From the NCBI RefSeq assembly GCF_933775445.1, contig NC_065878.1:24130395-24194394 (forward strand): a stretch of 64,000 nucleotides of DNA, given 5' to 3'. Origin of the DNA: Argentina anserina (Eukaryota > Streptophyta > Magnoliopsida > Rosales > Rosaceae). Shown piece after piece: positions 10,646-23,121 of the stretch. The notes under the pieces are model-generated. The model did no database searches and was not told where the DNA came from. It saw nothing but the letters and a program-made list of their open reading frames with translations. The translations under genes and the position numbers were made by a program. Within the stretch, counting starts at the first letter, position 1. Each line of letters opens with the position of its first letter.

Positions 10646-13038
10646 TTTACTACTGTTATTACCTGCATTCTCCTAATTGCATATATCTCTGAATGTGATC
10701 ATGCAGTCCAGACATTGGAGACATAAATGGCCTTGAACTGAAAGGATATACTGCACTTATAGCTGGCGATATTGAGCGCTCTTCACTTGTTTTATGTGGC
10801 AACGCCTTCTCAGATTCAAATGCAATTAAACAAGCACTAGCTTCCTTGTGCGCACCTATTATATTTGCCCGAAGAGGCCTTCCCCTATCTGCAAGGTATA
10901 AATTTTCATTATTATTTTTTAAGCAGTAGGGGTTTATTTTTGATACACTGTGATTTACATTAGAAGGTTGCAAACTTTCAGGCTTTTAGTGTTTGGTGAT
11001 TTTGTGGTTCTTTTATTTGCACCAGAAGGTATCATTAAGCTGTGTCGAAATCTGTTGGTGCCTGGAGATTTAGGTGCTATTCTTTCTTCTCAAGGTGTTG
11101 TCCCATTGTTTCAAACTCCAAGCTCTGGTAGCTCAAATCTATTCAAGTTGCCAGCTGCTGCAGTCCTTGTAACTTTTGACTTGTAATAGAATCCTGCACA
11201 CAGTTGTTTATTTCCATCATGCTTTGGATAATTTGTTGTCTGTGCTGGTATATTGTTTTTCTCCACCGTATAATTTATAATTATCTTCCAGAAGTTAATT
11301 ATTGGTTTTATCCTTCTATAGAATGTTAAATACTTTTTATACGAGGATGTAAGATACAGTTGCATGCTGCATCTGTCACCAACTCTCCTAATATTTTGAA
11401 TTTCCAAGGATATATTGGGCATGTCTTAATGATTCTGTAAGCAATATTAACCAAAGACAACTCAGATTTATTACAAACAAGTAAAGTTTGTCGTCAGCAA
11501 CAATGCATTATGACAAGCGTAAACTCTTCATCCTTCTCTATCAAAGCTTGCACCTGGACAGGCAGCGTATCACTTCCTGGCTGGTTATCAGAATGGGAAG
11601 TTCATGCCTGCATACAGCAAAAACTCTTCATCCATTGATCCATTGGAACCGGCGACGGAGTTTCTGTTAAAGGTTCGGTGTTAATTATCTCATCAGAAAT
11701 AGAAAAGAAATTAAGTTGAACAACTTGCTTTGTTTAACATTATTCTTTCACCATTAATATGAATCATTTATCTTACTGCAGTTGAAACACGATCGCATCT
11801 CATCCTACCTGGTTAATGCCAATGGAGGAGAAAAGGGTGCAACTGGTAAGAGCAAATTGAATTTTGGGCTTTCTCTTGGATTTGTGTAGCATTTGATGTG
11901 ATTAGTTTTTGTGGTGTTCTTGAAATCCATCATTTCTGTGAAAAAAATATAGTAGCATTTTCGCCAATCATTTTCTTTCTTTTTTTGCCTCGCGTGTGTG
12001 GCCTATTATTTTGCGAAACACAATGAACATGCATGTGAGGGCAAGGTGATCACAGAATTTCAGTGCTATACCATTAAGTTGGAAAGTGATGACATATTGA
12101 TTATAGTTATAGTGAAACTCATCTATGCCTGCAGGAACAATACATGCCCTTGTCCCTTAGTGCTCAAAGCCTCAAACTCGCTAGCTGCATTGTAAAATCC
12201 TAATTTTCTGTAGTGATATTCACCATTTGTGTTTTGAATTGATAGTACTTGATTATAACACCTGATTAGTTCTTTGGTTAGCATGTCATTTATACATGAT
12301 TTGTATCTCGTAAAGATTTTGCTACGTTGGTGGAATCAACTTTGTTGAATAGCATCCCGCCATTCAAGGCTAAAGGTAACCTTAATCCTGACCCTTTGCT
12401 GTCTTCCCCGACCCCGTTGTGAATGAATGCGCGTATACCTATAATGAAACTTATGCAACACAACTTAGGTGGGGATCTTGAAGACAAATACAAAAGCTTC
12501 TTATTGAGCAGATTTGGAGGAGTGCCAGAGGAATTCTCATTCCAAAATTTAGTGAATTGTCTTTGTAAGCTGTAACCCATCTTCCCCCAAGGTGAATAAG
12601 TATCGAAAAAGAGAAACATGTCTCCTGTTTGCAATTCCAATCAAATCAGCACCTTGCTTTGTTTGTATCATGTATTCATATTACTCTCAACTTTCTTTCC
12701 AGCTATCTTAAAGAAAGTCTTTTGAGCAGGATAACACTCAAGGTATGATTCCAATTCAACTATCACGTAAAAAAATAGAAAGTGTAGTCTGTAAGACCAA
12801 GATTCACTAAAACTACAAACCACAAACCACATCGGGCTACAGCATAACTTTTGGCCTGTAGTTATATCTATATGCACATCATCATAAAGATCGATCCCTT
12901 ATTGCCATATTTACATCACTGCAAGTCTAAATGACAAACAATGATAGTAAAGGTATAGATTACAAAGAAAAGACTACTCTCACTGGCCAACAAAGGAATA
13001 GATAGAAGTAGACTTACTCACAATAAGCAGCAAAATCT

Positions 13039-14862
13039 TTAAGCACTCAAAGACATAGAACTAATTGATGAGAGCTTAAACTTGCGGACTCTAGAAGAAT
13101 TGTCGAGCTGAAAGACAACCTCTGTGCTCGACCTTACATTTACTTCTTTCCACTCAGAAGCCGAAGCTCCTTCACTCCGGTAATCACGGTGAGAGTACAG
13201 AACTTGGAGCCTTGAAGGGGCTGCCAAAATAAAAGGAACGAAGTGCACATATATTTTAAAGACATATCTTCAAAATAGAGCATTTTGAAGCATTTGAGAA
13301 TAAAAAATAATCAGAAGTGTGAGAAATTACTAAATCCAAGCATGCTCGTCTTTTGGACAACAAGGCGGTTTATTTTTGATCTTTTGATGTGTCTCAAAGA
13401 CTGAACATCTTCCTGCTTGCCCTTAAATTCCAAAAATTCTCCAAGAACATAGTTGTTACCTTTAAGCTCCAACCTGCAGTCCAATCATGAAACACGATTT
13501 TCCTCATATGGCAACAATAGTTACAAGGAAAAAAAATCCCATACATGAATGAACTAGATGCATCCGTGGATATATAACTGAAGCGCTGCGTCATCCCAAC
13601 TGGCTTCCCCTCCAGTGGAGGATCTTAAGATCTTTAACATTAATGATGTTCATAGTGATGCTAAGCTGATACTGAGATAACATCAATGTATCAAATTACC
13701 CATATGTTTCACCTTTTTTTCTCTTACTAATACCATAATGTGTTTGTTTGTATATATTACGCAGTAAATATCATAATTCTGCATTGTATCATAACACAGT
13801 TAATCTGGCTTTACCGAATCCCATGCGATATTAACGAGCAAAAGGTGCAGATGGGACAAACCTATCCCACATTGGTGCTGTGCTAAGAATGAACTCAAGC
13901 TTCTGATGAATAGATTCTTGCATCTCTTTCTTTCCACCAAGGAACGCACCCTTCATCCAACCAGAAAACATACTTTTTGGTTCTGGTTTCATTGATACCC
14001 ACTGGTCATAAGTTATGATTTCTGATGGGAAACCGCTCGACTGAATAGTACTACAGGAAAGAGAGTATCTGAAATGAGACTTTTAGTACAGAATATTTCT
14101 TAGAAGATTAGCATCGAGTTCCATATTGCATTGCCCTTGGATGTGTTTGTAAAGACAGTGCTTATATGTACAAGTGATACAGATATCTCACATCTGAAAG
14201 AAGTAGGAAATGTGAGGACATACCAAACTTTAGGATTGGAGAGTATAACTTTGCAGGACAAATATCCTAGTGGTAAAGCAGCTCCTCTTTGTTCAAGATA
14301 GGATTCAAGAATTGAAGCCTGCCGTTTTGTCTCGGCCAGCTGAAACATAACAATCACATATAAGGGAGCTGATTCTATTTTGCTGATATGATAAATGAAG
14401 AAGCTAGCTAGAAGTGACTGACAGGATCAGGGTGGTGGTCTGCTTTGTTTTTGGAGATGCTTTCAGAAACCCAGCTGCCATCTGGCTTGACGGAGATGAA
14501 TCCAGACATGTTCTTGACGGCTATCACTAGTGCCTCCCTTTCATTATTAGAAAAATTAAAGCAGACATGGTAATTAGTGAACTGAGTCCAAATTGGAAAG
14601 TGAAAAGAGAAAATTCAATCGAGAGGGAGTACCCTTTGTTGAGAAGAAGGAGATCGATGTGCTGTGGGGAAGCGGTATCGGCGTCGGGGATACGAAGGCC
14701 GACAAAGACCTTGCCGCCAGGGTAGAGCTTAGAGAGCCTGTCGGCGACGGCAAAGAGAGCAGTAGAATCAGAGGTCTCAACATCGAACACGTCGTCGCCG
14801 TCGGAGATGAACAGCTTGTAAAGTCCGTAGATGATCAGGCCGCAGATGATTTCGAACCACAT
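13039..14862 (-). CDS. NERD-domain membrane protein
   Basis: Six exons join in frame: 14633-14862, 14424-14537 (my donor places the edge at 14423), 14224-14339, 13862-14050, 13331-13473 and 13039-13220. The product is about 325 residues. It starts MWFEIICGLIIYGLYKLF, a single hydrophobic segment that should anchor it in a membrane. A NERD (nuclease-related) domain follows with DSTALFAVADRLSKLYPGGK, VFVGLRIPDADTASPQHID, LLLNKGEALVIAVKN and ETKRQASILESYLEQRG. The C-terminal part includes TYDQWVSMKPEPKSMFSGW and ends SSISSMSLSA. NERD proteins are inferred from fold similarity to be nuclease-like, but the plant members have no firm function. A longer frame begins 24 bases upstream with TTG, so I use the ATG at 14862. 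The gene is convergent with the decayed gene at 8925-12575. Confidence 0.88.
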
Positions 14863-14989
14863 AGCTGCCTCAAGGCCTCGATTCAATGCAAGGCCATGTT
14901 AAAGAAGCGAGAGAGGGATTCGTGTGTCAATTCAGTCGACTGCTTTTCTTAACGCGCTCTTTTTCACTGAGCTGTTAAATCCGACCACT

Positions 14990-16446
14990 TACTCGGATCA
15001 CTTGCGCCGAGTGATTAATCGAGGAATAAAAAATTCGACAAATTCTAATATACATCAATGTATGTTACACATCCTACATCCAACGGTCAATATTGTTTTA
15101 TGAGTGGGGTCAGAAAAATAATATCCGTTATGAACCGTCGGATGTGGGATGTATAGCATATATTGATGTATAATAGATTAACCCAAAAAATTCCAGCCAG
15201 AACGGAAATATCTAAGATTTGAAAATTGAAAATTTTGGAGAAATTTTAATTTTAAAAAAAGGTAATTTAATTGATAGAAATTTATATAAAAATATGAACA
15301 TTTTGAATGAAATTTTGATAAATATTTATTTGATCAATCATTTATTATATGTCATAAGAAATTATTATATAATTATTAGTTTATAGTGAGTTATAGTAAG
15401 TTGAGGTGAAATAATTATTGAGTATTATTAAAAATCTAATTAAAAAATAAATATATATATATACCCAAAGAGAGACTAATTCATCACGTCTTATTTACAT
15501 ATGATACATTAAATATAAAATTACATGAGTGATTTAGAACCACATAAATGATCAATGAGGTACAAAAATTGCATTATCTTCATCATGTATTTGAGTAAAA
15601 TCATGAGTATATTGTGAAGAATAGTCATTAAATAATACATCTCATTTCTAATTTTGCATATATTAACTTATATGTCAACCATAGGGGTTGTGGATGATTA
15701 ACTATTGAGTTATGATACTTGTAGTTCTCGTTTGGATTAAACATTTCTCAACTTTGACTATAACCATAGTTTTGTGACGATTGTGCATCAGATTGTATCC
15801 ATATATTTTTACTTGATTGCATCTCATTAGAGAACAAATATAGTGGATATGACATGTTGAGTTTCCTCCATAAGGGTTAGGTCCATCATTGCTTCCTTCT
15901 AGACCAAAGTGGTTCGATTCCCCTCAACAACTAGATCGGTTTTATTTCAATTTTAAATGAATGTTTAGACGTAAAATGCAATATATAATAAAGAGTCATA
16001 TATAACAATAATTGGTGAAATAGAGTTGATTATAACTTTATACTTGCAAAATGATAGATCAGATGTTATTTTATTTGAAATTATTATAAAATCGAACACT
16101 AAACTCGGAAGCTGTATTGCTTTTGGCACAAACAAACAACATATTTTACCCATTAGATCAAATCCCATTAAACGTACAAGTTCATATGACCACTCCTTTT
16201 CATATAATCCAGCTTAGCAGGCCGAGAAACAAAGTCAAGGGAAAAAATATAAATCTTCATCACATCCAAGAAACTACCCAAATGGGAAATCACTTAACAA
16301 AGTCCTACAGATGATGCAAACCTCTTCATTTTTAACCTATACTGGAAATCAGAACCGAAAAATACGAAAGGACACAAATAGGTGCAAAACAATATCCAGT
16401 ATACTTGCCTGCTAATTGGCCACAAATCAGAGAAAGCCGGGTATCT
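14990..16446. other. AT-rich intergenic sequence
   Basis: No supported coding sequence. It separates the NERD gene from the WEB gene and contains one small inverted-repeat element at 15044-15177. The part just right of 16320 is probably the WEB 3' untranslated region. Confidence 0.5.
15044..15177. repeat. Imperfect inverted repeat, MITE-like
   Basis: The left arm (CTAATATACATCAATGTATG, then CACATCCTACATCC and AACGGTC) is mirrored at 15133-15177 (ACCGTCGGATGTGGGATG, then TATTGATGTATAATAG). The arms are about 44 bp each around a 45-bp centre. Short size, AT-rich flanks and no coding capacity fit a MITE. The superfamily is not determined. Confidence 0.65.
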
Positions 16447-19400
16447 CTACTTGTTGTTGCTAGTGCCCTTCTTCTTGAGAAGGCTTCCAAACTTGCGGAG
16501 TAAAGGCTTCTTCTTCTTCTGTTGCTGCTGCTTTGATGGAGAAGTTGCATTGTCATCAACACTTTCAGTTGAAGTCAATCCATTAATCTGATCCAATTTC
16601 TCACCACCATCCACCTTTGAGTCCACTTCCTCTTCGAAGGGCTCCTGCTCCTGGTCTCTCTCTGGTGAGAATTCCTTCTTTTCAATCTTGCAGCTCTCCC
16701 ACATTTTATATTCAACTTCTACTGAATCATCTTCTTTGTGTTTGCTTTCATCACCTTTTGGTTTTCCGTTCAGAGTATCAAATTGAGCAGAATCCACATG
16801 TTCAACCTTGCCATTCGAGACATTACTGTCTTGCCATAATGTTTCGCTCTTTGGTTCCATACCTGGAGGTAGTGGAAGCTGCACTTTGAGTTTTTCTTCT
16901 CTTCCATGACCATTCTCTTCAGAGAACTCGACTACCTTAGGAAGCAAATCATAGTCCTTTTCACTGTCTGAAAGCTCACCATTTTCCTCGGTTTGCTTTT
17001 TGGCCACAGCCTCTTCTAGTAGCTTTGACAATTCCTCCACCTTCTTGTGAGAAGCAGCCACCCTGTTCTGGAGCTCCTCATTCTCATGTATGACACTCTG
17101 GAATTCATTTTCTTTGTCCAAAATGCTTTCCTTTAGTTTCATGTTCTCAGCCTTTGCTTCTGCAAGTGTTTCCTGCAAACAGATAACTTCAGATTCAACT
17201 TCCTTCAAGCTATCTTTCAACTGCGCTTCTTCTTCCTTCATAGCACAAGCTTCTTCCTCGGTGCTTTTGAGCAAATTTAGAAGCCTATTTATCTCTTTTT
17301 CCATAGAAGAGTTTTCATTTTCTGAATGCTTTGCAGAATTCACCAGGTGAAGTTCCTTTTGCTCCCAGTCAGCCTTTGCATCCTGTAACTCTGTCTTGCA
17401 TTGTTCAACATTACTTGTAAGGAGATGAATTTCATGTTTTGCATCATCCATTATGGCTTCATATTTCTCATTGGTTGCTTTCAGGACCATTTTCAGGTCT
17501 TCTATCTGTGACTCATAACTATCATGCTCCGCTTGATGATTTAGCAGCTTTTCTTTTGCTTCTCTAGCTTCTGTGGAGACTTCGTGGAGGGCCGAAGCCA
17601 AGCTTTCCATTGCTTTTTTGCTCTTCTCCTCTTCGTCCCTGGAATGTTCCAACTCATTTATGAGTTTATTTTTCTCTTCTAATAGGTTTTGAACACTTGA
17701 TGCTGCAAGCTTCTCATTACTTAAAGCCTGCATTTTCTCCTCTTTCACAGTTTCGAGCTCAGACTTAAGTGACTCGATCATTTTTGTCATGGCATGATTC
17801 TCTTCCTTGGTTGTACCAAGACAACGTTCTGATTCCTCAAGATCTCCTCTATGTCTTACAATTGTCATTTCCAGCAAACTGACTTTCTCTTTAAGAGCAG
17901 CAATTTCAGTTTCGGCATCATGCAATAAGTCATGGTTTCCCTCTAGTTGTTTCATGACTGAATCTAAGGATTCTGATGCAGATTTCTCTGCCTTATTGGC
18001 GTCCTCAACCTGCATCTCTAGCTCCTCAATCCTAGTTTTCCACTCCTCAATGATACTGCGAGCATAAGATTCAGCCATCCTGGCTGACTCAAGCTCAACG
18101 TTAAGCTGTTCAATAGAAGTCTCTTTCTCCATCAATCTCTCCTCGTAATCTTTTGCTTTCTCAAGTTGTTGCTTGAGAGAATCTACCTCTGATTCTAGCT
18201 GAAGGACTAGCTTCAACCGGTCGCTATTTTCACTGGTCTCTGTTTCTTTCTTTGCCTCTAGTAAGCCCTTCAACCGGGTCAACTCAGCTGAGAGAATCTC
18301 CACCTTCTCGGCATGAATCTCAGCAATTTTAGTTGCATCATCAGCATGGCTCAGTGCCTGGTTTTTTGCATCACAAGTCATGGACATTTCCTGCTTCAGC
18401 CTTTGAAGTTCTTGAGAAGTAGAGAGCAGAGCTGCCACATCCAGCGCGTGTTGATTCCTAACAGCTTCGAGCTCTTTCTCCCATTCACCTTCCTTCTTCT
18501 GGGCTGCTTCAATTCCGGCCTGCTCCAACTCAACAGCACGGAACTTCTCAATTTCTGAATCCTCCTGGGCTCTCTTCTGAGCCACCAAAGCCTCTCTGAG
18601 CTTCTCATTTGCCTCCTCGGACACTCTCTGGGCTTCTTTCAAATCATCAATTGCTTTTGACTTCTCCTTTTCAATCAAATCGATCTGCTCCTTTGCTTTC
18701 TTTAGGTCTTCCTGAACAAGAGTCAACTGAGCCTGTAATTCTGATCCTTTTGTGCCCCGAGTGGGTTGTTTCTGGAATCATAACAAATTGAGAATGAATA
18801 TCAACATACACATTATATTGTTTATTTCGAAAGGACGGAGAAGAATCTCTTCCGTTTCTTCGACATTCAAAGAGGAACGGAAATTTGCAAATTCAATAAG
18901 CCTTTTTTTCTTTCAATAGAATCAAAGAGAAAACTGATAATCGCCATTGCCACAGCAATTCCAGTAATGACAACTAAATGAGTTTTAAATATTTAATTAT
19001 TTCAAAGAAGGCTGCAATTAACCGCATACTTCAGTTGTAGGTTAAATGCGAGTAAATGTAGTAAAAAGAAAAGAAAGAAAACATACTTCAGTTGGCGGCG
19101 GGGTAGCGATCTTGGGTGATCGACGCTCAATTGTGGGCCTGATGGAGTTGACAGAGCGCGGGGAGCGATCAATTGAAAGGCGAGAAGAGTTTTGCAGAGG
19201 AGAAGGAGATGATGCTGACTCCGATTCTGATTTAGCAGCCGCTCCCAGTCCTCTGCTCAGTTTACTCACTCGCGGCGTTGCTGCCGCTGCTGCTTTCTTT
19301 GGAGTTTCAGATGCCGCCTTTTTTGGAGTTTCGGATACACTACTACTAGATCTGTTTGTTTCGAGTTCAAACAACAGCAACCCGTTACATCAACCAAAAT

Positions 19401-19749
19401 GAAGCACATCAACATATGATATTCGAATTGTGGTAAAAATTTATGGATCTAAACCAAAAAACTGAAACTTCGTATTATACTGAAAATTGTAGATGACAGA
19501 TCGAACAAAAGCACGCGAAAATTCCACACGCGTACGTGGTGATCAAGAATCAATTCAAAGCCATGAAAGACCACATTCAGAAGAAATTTAGAGAAACTGT
19601 TTGATTTTTAGTTGAACCCATGAAGAAGCAGAAAAGGCAGATCCCTCCCTCGCAAAGAAAGACAAAGAAGAAGAAGACCATAAATCAAAATCAGATCTTG
19701 ACCTGAGTGAGGGAGAAAGAGAGAGTGCTTACTTGGACTTGGAAGACAT
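16447..19749 (-). CDS. WEB-family coiled-coil protein (At5g16730-like)
   Basis: Three coding exons, 19733-19749, 19087-19345 and 16447-18771, give 866 residues. The N-terminus (MSSKS, then SVSETPKKAASETPKKAA and a Ser/Pro-rich stretch with SRLSIDRSPRSVNSIRP) is basic and disordered, and could act as a plastid-targeting region as annotated for the family. From about residue 105 to 660 the chain is nearly continuous coiled coil (LTLVQEDLKKAKEQIDLIEK; KKAMESLASALHEVSTEARE; LKESILDKENEFQSVIHENE). It carries the family signature SDSEKDYDLLPKVVEFSEEN and ends with a lysine-rich tail (KKKKPLLRKFGSLLKKKG). WEB1 and PMI2 relatives help chloroplasts move in blue light; the exact role of this subfamily is not established. 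Single-base-accurate exon edges keep the frame throughout. Confidence 0.92.
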
Positions 19750-20480
19750 GGCAGCGGAGGCGGTGGCAGTGGTAGTGGAGCACTATGAGAGTATTATGGA
19801 GTGTTTACAAGAGGGGGAGATGAAGGAGATGGTGATGGGGTCCTAAAACGCTGGCATTCCAAGTGAGAAAAAATGAGAGAGAGAGAGGTGTTTACAAGAT
19901 GAGAGATAACATTGTTATTGTAATTTCTGTACTCGTAGAAAAGGGAAGACAGACCCAAGTTCAATTTGGGAGAGTAACCAAAGACAGAGAATTTAACAGC
20001 AATTATGATCTGGGTTGGTTTTCCTGTCTCTCCTGTCAACTTCCACTTTTGTTCTACAACATAACTCCCACTAGCTCTAGTATTTGCACTTTCAGTTTCA
20101 GGCACAGAGGCCCTTTGGAAAGACCAACATGCCCCTGTGGTTGTTTCTTTAACCTGTCAACAGAGGGGGACTTGAGGCGGTGTGAGTACAAGAGGGTAAC
20201 TTTTCCACTGCCAATATTATGCGCTTCTTTTCAGGCAAACAGACGTCAACTTTATTTGTTCTAATCCATTTTCTTACCACGCCATTGCATTTTCTTTTTT
20301 GGTTACATGTATTGATACCAGCTAGGCCTTGAGTAATGTGCCTTTACCATTGATTTAAAGTTTAATGTGTAACCACATAACAAATATATATTTTTAAATG
20401 GTGACATGAATATAGTTACTAAGTATTTATTTACACAATCTATGAATGTATTCTTATTATATCTACACGATGTATGTGAT
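19750..20480. other. WEB gene upstream region
   Basis: The first few hundred bases should be the 5' untranslated region and promoter of the minus-strand WEB gene, including GA/CT-rich tracts. I see no exon for any other gene before the hAT-like element that starts near 20481. Confidence 0.5.
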
Positions 20481-21021
20481 CTAAAAAGCGTTAGGCGGTA
20501 TGCAGGCGGACAACCACCTCCTACCGCCTAGATGGTTAGGCGGCCTCCTAGGTGGTTTCGAATTATTAAATATTTATTTATTTTTATACATATGTTTAAA
20601 CTATTTTAATGATTAAAAAGATATAATGATGTTTAATATTAATTTTAAAAATACTTAAAATAGTTTAAATTCACATAACTTAAGTAGAAAATCTATAAAA
20701 AAATATTTGAAGACAAGATAAATAATGAAACAAATGCAATAATACTAAATCTCAATTTCTTTCTCTCTAAATTATTTCTTAACTCATTCAGTATCGGACT
20801 CAAATTTAATATTCATAAAGAGTGAGAGCTGCAACCTCTTTTAGGTTTTTTTTTTAATGTCAAATAATGGTTGAGCGCCTAGGACTGAATATGACCGCTT
20901 AGGACTGAATAAGGCCGTCTAAAACCACCTAGAACCGCCTAATTCACAAAACGTCACAAGTGGCCGCTAAGGCAAAAAGCGCGGCGGTGGGTGACCTCCT
21001 AGCGCCTATACCACTTTTTAG
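20481..21021 (-). mobile_element. Non-autonomous hAT-like element, copy 1
   Basis: Both ends carry related terminal sequence: CTAAAAAGCGTTAGGCGG at the left and, read on the other strand, CTAAAAAGTGGTATAGGCGC at the right. Subterminal regions are packed with GCCTAGG/CCGCCTA-type motifs. The same terminal and subterminal sequence appears in opposite orientation at 32036-32776, where part of a transposase survives. The interior here is AT-rich without coding capacity. I could not find a clear 8-bp target duplication, so the boundaries are approximate. The copia element is inserted only 19 bp from its right end. Confidence 0.7.
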
Positions 21022-21044
21022 AATACTACTCATAATTCAATAAG

Positions 21045-21229
21045 TGTTCCGGGAGAATTACTATTCTACCCTTGTGTGTGTCTTAGCCTAATAGGTTTCC
21101 TGTTAGGAGATAGATTAGCATCTCCGTAGTAGATTAGGACTCCGAATCCTACGGGATTGTGGTGTTGTAAATGCCTATATATAGGCCCCCATATCATTCA
21201 ATAATATACAAGTATTTCATCCTCAAACA
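21045..21229 (+). repeat. 5' LTR of the copia element
   Basis: The 185-bp repeat has TG...CA ends. It contains a TATA-like motif (CCTATATATAGG near 21173-21184), a likely promoter. It differs from the 3' LTR at two sites (GGGAGAATT versus GGGATAATT, and GTGTGTCTT versus GTGTATCTT). Confidence 0.93.
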
Positions 21230-21243
21230 CGTTATCAGCACGA
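21230..21243 (+). other. Putative primer-binding site
   Basis: CGTTATCAGCACGA follows the 5' LTR directly. Plant copia elements usually prime from a methionine initiator tRNA with a TATCAG core, which is kept here. The flanking bases depart from the usual TGGTATCAGAGC, so the exact primer tRNA is uncertain. Confidence 0.5.
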
Positions 21244-21707
21244 AGCCCTAAAACCCTGAATCTTTTAGAGCCTTCCGAAATTTTTTTTTTCCTCTTCCCT
21301 TCCTCCGCCGCCGCAAGCCTCCTGCCGCCGCCGCAAGCCCCTGCTGCCCTCGCAGCCCCTGCCCTCGCAAGCCCCGCAGCCCTGCAGCCCCGTTGAGCCC
21401 TGCTCGCCACCTCTGTTCGCCGAGCCCTGCTCGCCACCCCTGTTCGCCGCTCGCTGCTCGCTGCTCACCGCTCGCCGCACCTGCTGCTCGCCGCTCGCCG
21501 CTCGCCGCACCTGTTGCTCGCCGCCCCTGCTACTCGCCGTCGAGCTTCCTCCGCATTCGCTCCGCAAAGAAATCTTTTTGCCCTGCAAGTTCCCGCATCA
21601 AAGAATTCAAAATTGCTCCTCCCGCATATTCACGCAAGAGACGTGAAATTCACAAGCAAGGACTTCGCTCAAGAGAAGCTACTCCCGTATACTACAAACC
21701 TCCCAAG

Positions 21708-22053
21708 GTAAATTTTTATAAACGTTCCCGCTTTTGAACGTATAGATATATTATATCGGGCGCTATTAGCCTTCTTCTTTTCTTAATTCCGGCCTTTCTT
21801 ATAACGCCGATGAGACTATAGAGGGATGGGTTTCCCCTCTTGGTCGATGTTTTCTGTGTGACGGTCCTGGGGGAGTCACGATTGTTTTGAAAGGGAAGTT
21901 AATCGATTTTCGTGTGGTCGCCTGAGTGCACCGCTGTTTTGGGTGCGATCATGAGTATCGCCGCTTGCATCGATTTTTCTTGTGACCATATACGTCACCC
22001 CTTCTAATTCCTATTATACTTGAATCTAATCGATTCTGTATTCGTGTTTGTAG
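21708..22053 (+). other. Possible leader intron of the copia element
   Basis: A strong donor-like CCCAAG/GTAAAT begins at 21708. An acceptor-like TTTGTAG ends at 22053, directly before the gag ATG. The interval is 346 bp. A second acceptor-like TTTGTAG ends at 24086, directly before the pol ATG, so one donor could serve both. This is sequence inference without transcript support. Confidence 0.4.
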
Positions 22054-23121
22054 ATGTCATCGCCATCTCGACCGGAATTTGGCCTTCTTGATCTAGAAGG
22101 AAAGGAATACCACCGTTGGGTTTCCGACATGGAACTCGCGTTCGAGAGCCGAGGGATTGAAGACATGTTTGCCGACCCTCCTGTTGATTTCCCACCTATG
22201 GCTAAGACTCAGACTCTCATCTTTATGAGACGTCACATCCATGCAACTCTCAAGAGGCAATACTTGAACGTAAAAGATCCTAAAGTATTATGGGACAAAC
22301 TACGCTTGCGGTACAACAACGTTCATGATAAGCTTCTTCTTGAATTGACCGTTAGATGGGACAACATCCGTCTATTGGACTATAAGAGAGTGGATGATTT
22401 CAATCAGGATATGCTATGCTTGCAATCCGATCTTGGCACCGTTGGTGTCATCAAGACCGACCTAGATCTTCTCAATAAGACATTGGACACGTTTCCAATC
22501 AACTATGAGGTTCAAGCTCATACGTACCGTACTCATGTAGAGGAAGGGAAGATCCGATCTTTTGCCGACTTAATGGCACTCTTAGCTAAGAAGGAGAGAC
22601 ATTCTGAGATTCTCCTCAACAACAACAATAGACCTGTTGGCACTAAAAGAATTTCTACGCCACAGGCTAACTATGGAAAAGCTCCTAAGCAAAAGAATCA
22701 ATCAAGGAACGCTCCATATCAGCACCAAAATAACAACTCTCGTGGTGGGAGGCAACAAGGCCGATCTCGGCCTCGGTCCAATACATGGACCCGTGATGGT
22801 GGCGGCGCCGCACCCTCAGGGGGAGGCCGTACCCGTCCCACACTCCAAGGAGGCCGTGCGCCTCCTAATGCCTCCACTTCCGGTAATGGCAAGTCTCCAT
22901 GCTTCAAATGTGGCTCCTTCAAGCACTTTAATCGCGATTGTCGCGCTAGCAAAGAGATGATCAAGGCTTACTCCGCCTACAAGAAGTTTCTACAACCCGA
23001 ATCGAATCATGTGGATGAGGACCATGAGATCGAGACTCACCATATCTCCATGAAACCCGAGTCCCTTGCTTCTAAAGCTCGGCCTCCGGTTGCTACCATG
23101 GATACTCCCGACTTTGATTAG
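22054..23121 (+). CDS. Copia gag polyprotein
   Basis: This 355-residue ORF encodes the capsid and nucleocapsid of the retrotransposon. The N-terminal part (FGLLDLEGKEYHRWVSDMEL, WDKLRLRYNN, LKRQYLN) is the UBN2-type gag region of plant copia elements. The C-terminal part has a CCHC zinc knuckle with spacing C-x2-C-x4-H-x4-C (CFKCGSFKHFNRDC, near residue 289), which binds RNA. Between them lies a Gly/Arg/Pro-rich linker encoded by GC-rich DNA. The frame is intact with its own stop codon, and pol follows in a different frame about 965 bp later, so gag is not fused to pol by simple readthrough. Confidence 0.9.
   Translation: MSSPSRPEFGLLDLEGKEYHRWVSDMELAFESRGIEDMFADPPVDFPPMAKTQTLIFMRRHIHATLKRQYLNVKDPKVLWDKLRLRYNNVHDKLLLELTVRWDNIRLLDYKRVDDFNQDMLCLQSDLGTVGVIKTDLDLLNKTLDTFPINYEVQAHTYRTHVEEGKIRSFADLMALLAKKERHSEILLNNNNRPVGTKRISTPQANYGKAPKQKNQSRNAPYQHQNNNSRGGRQQGRSRPRSNTWTRDGGGAAPSGGGRTRPTLQGGRAPPNASTSGNGKSPCFKCGSFKHFNRDCRASKEMIKAYSAYKKFLQPESNHVDEDHEIETHHISMKPESLASKARPPVATMDTPDFD

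Larger units (their letters stand above)
8925..12575 (+). pseudogene. Decayed 'PEP carboxykinase-like' multi-exon gene
   Basis: Spliced segments in order resemble a plant family usually annotated as phosphoenolpyruvate carboxykinase (ATP)-like; the identification is from memory. Exons seen: about 8925-9080 (WALVGRGVIVKDKAFQNL), 9187-9281 (SRLPIYVRGN), 9378 to about 9585 (VHDGAIGSSLKAGAKVRVIS), 10707-10895 (DINGLELKGYTALIAGDI), 10982-11182 (PEGIIKLCRNLLVPGDLGA), about 11515-11672 (APGQAAYHFLAGYQNGKF, the most PEPCK-like piece), 11782-11845, 12135 to about 12190, about 12316-12375 and 12469-12575 (DLEDKYKSFLLSRFGGVPEE). Exon 1 does not join exon 2 in frame. Exon 3 changes frame between MSK and YVHDG, as if one base were lost. 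The exon at 12135 runs into an in-frame TAG at 12158. An 899-bp element sits in the intron before 10707. Several independent lesions point to a pseudogene, but unusual splicing could rescue part of it. Confidence 0.5.

Noticed and set aside
14863..14886. N-terminal extension of the NERD protein
   Set aside because: The extension starts at TTG, and the first ATG (14862) gives the usual MWxEIICG start of the family.
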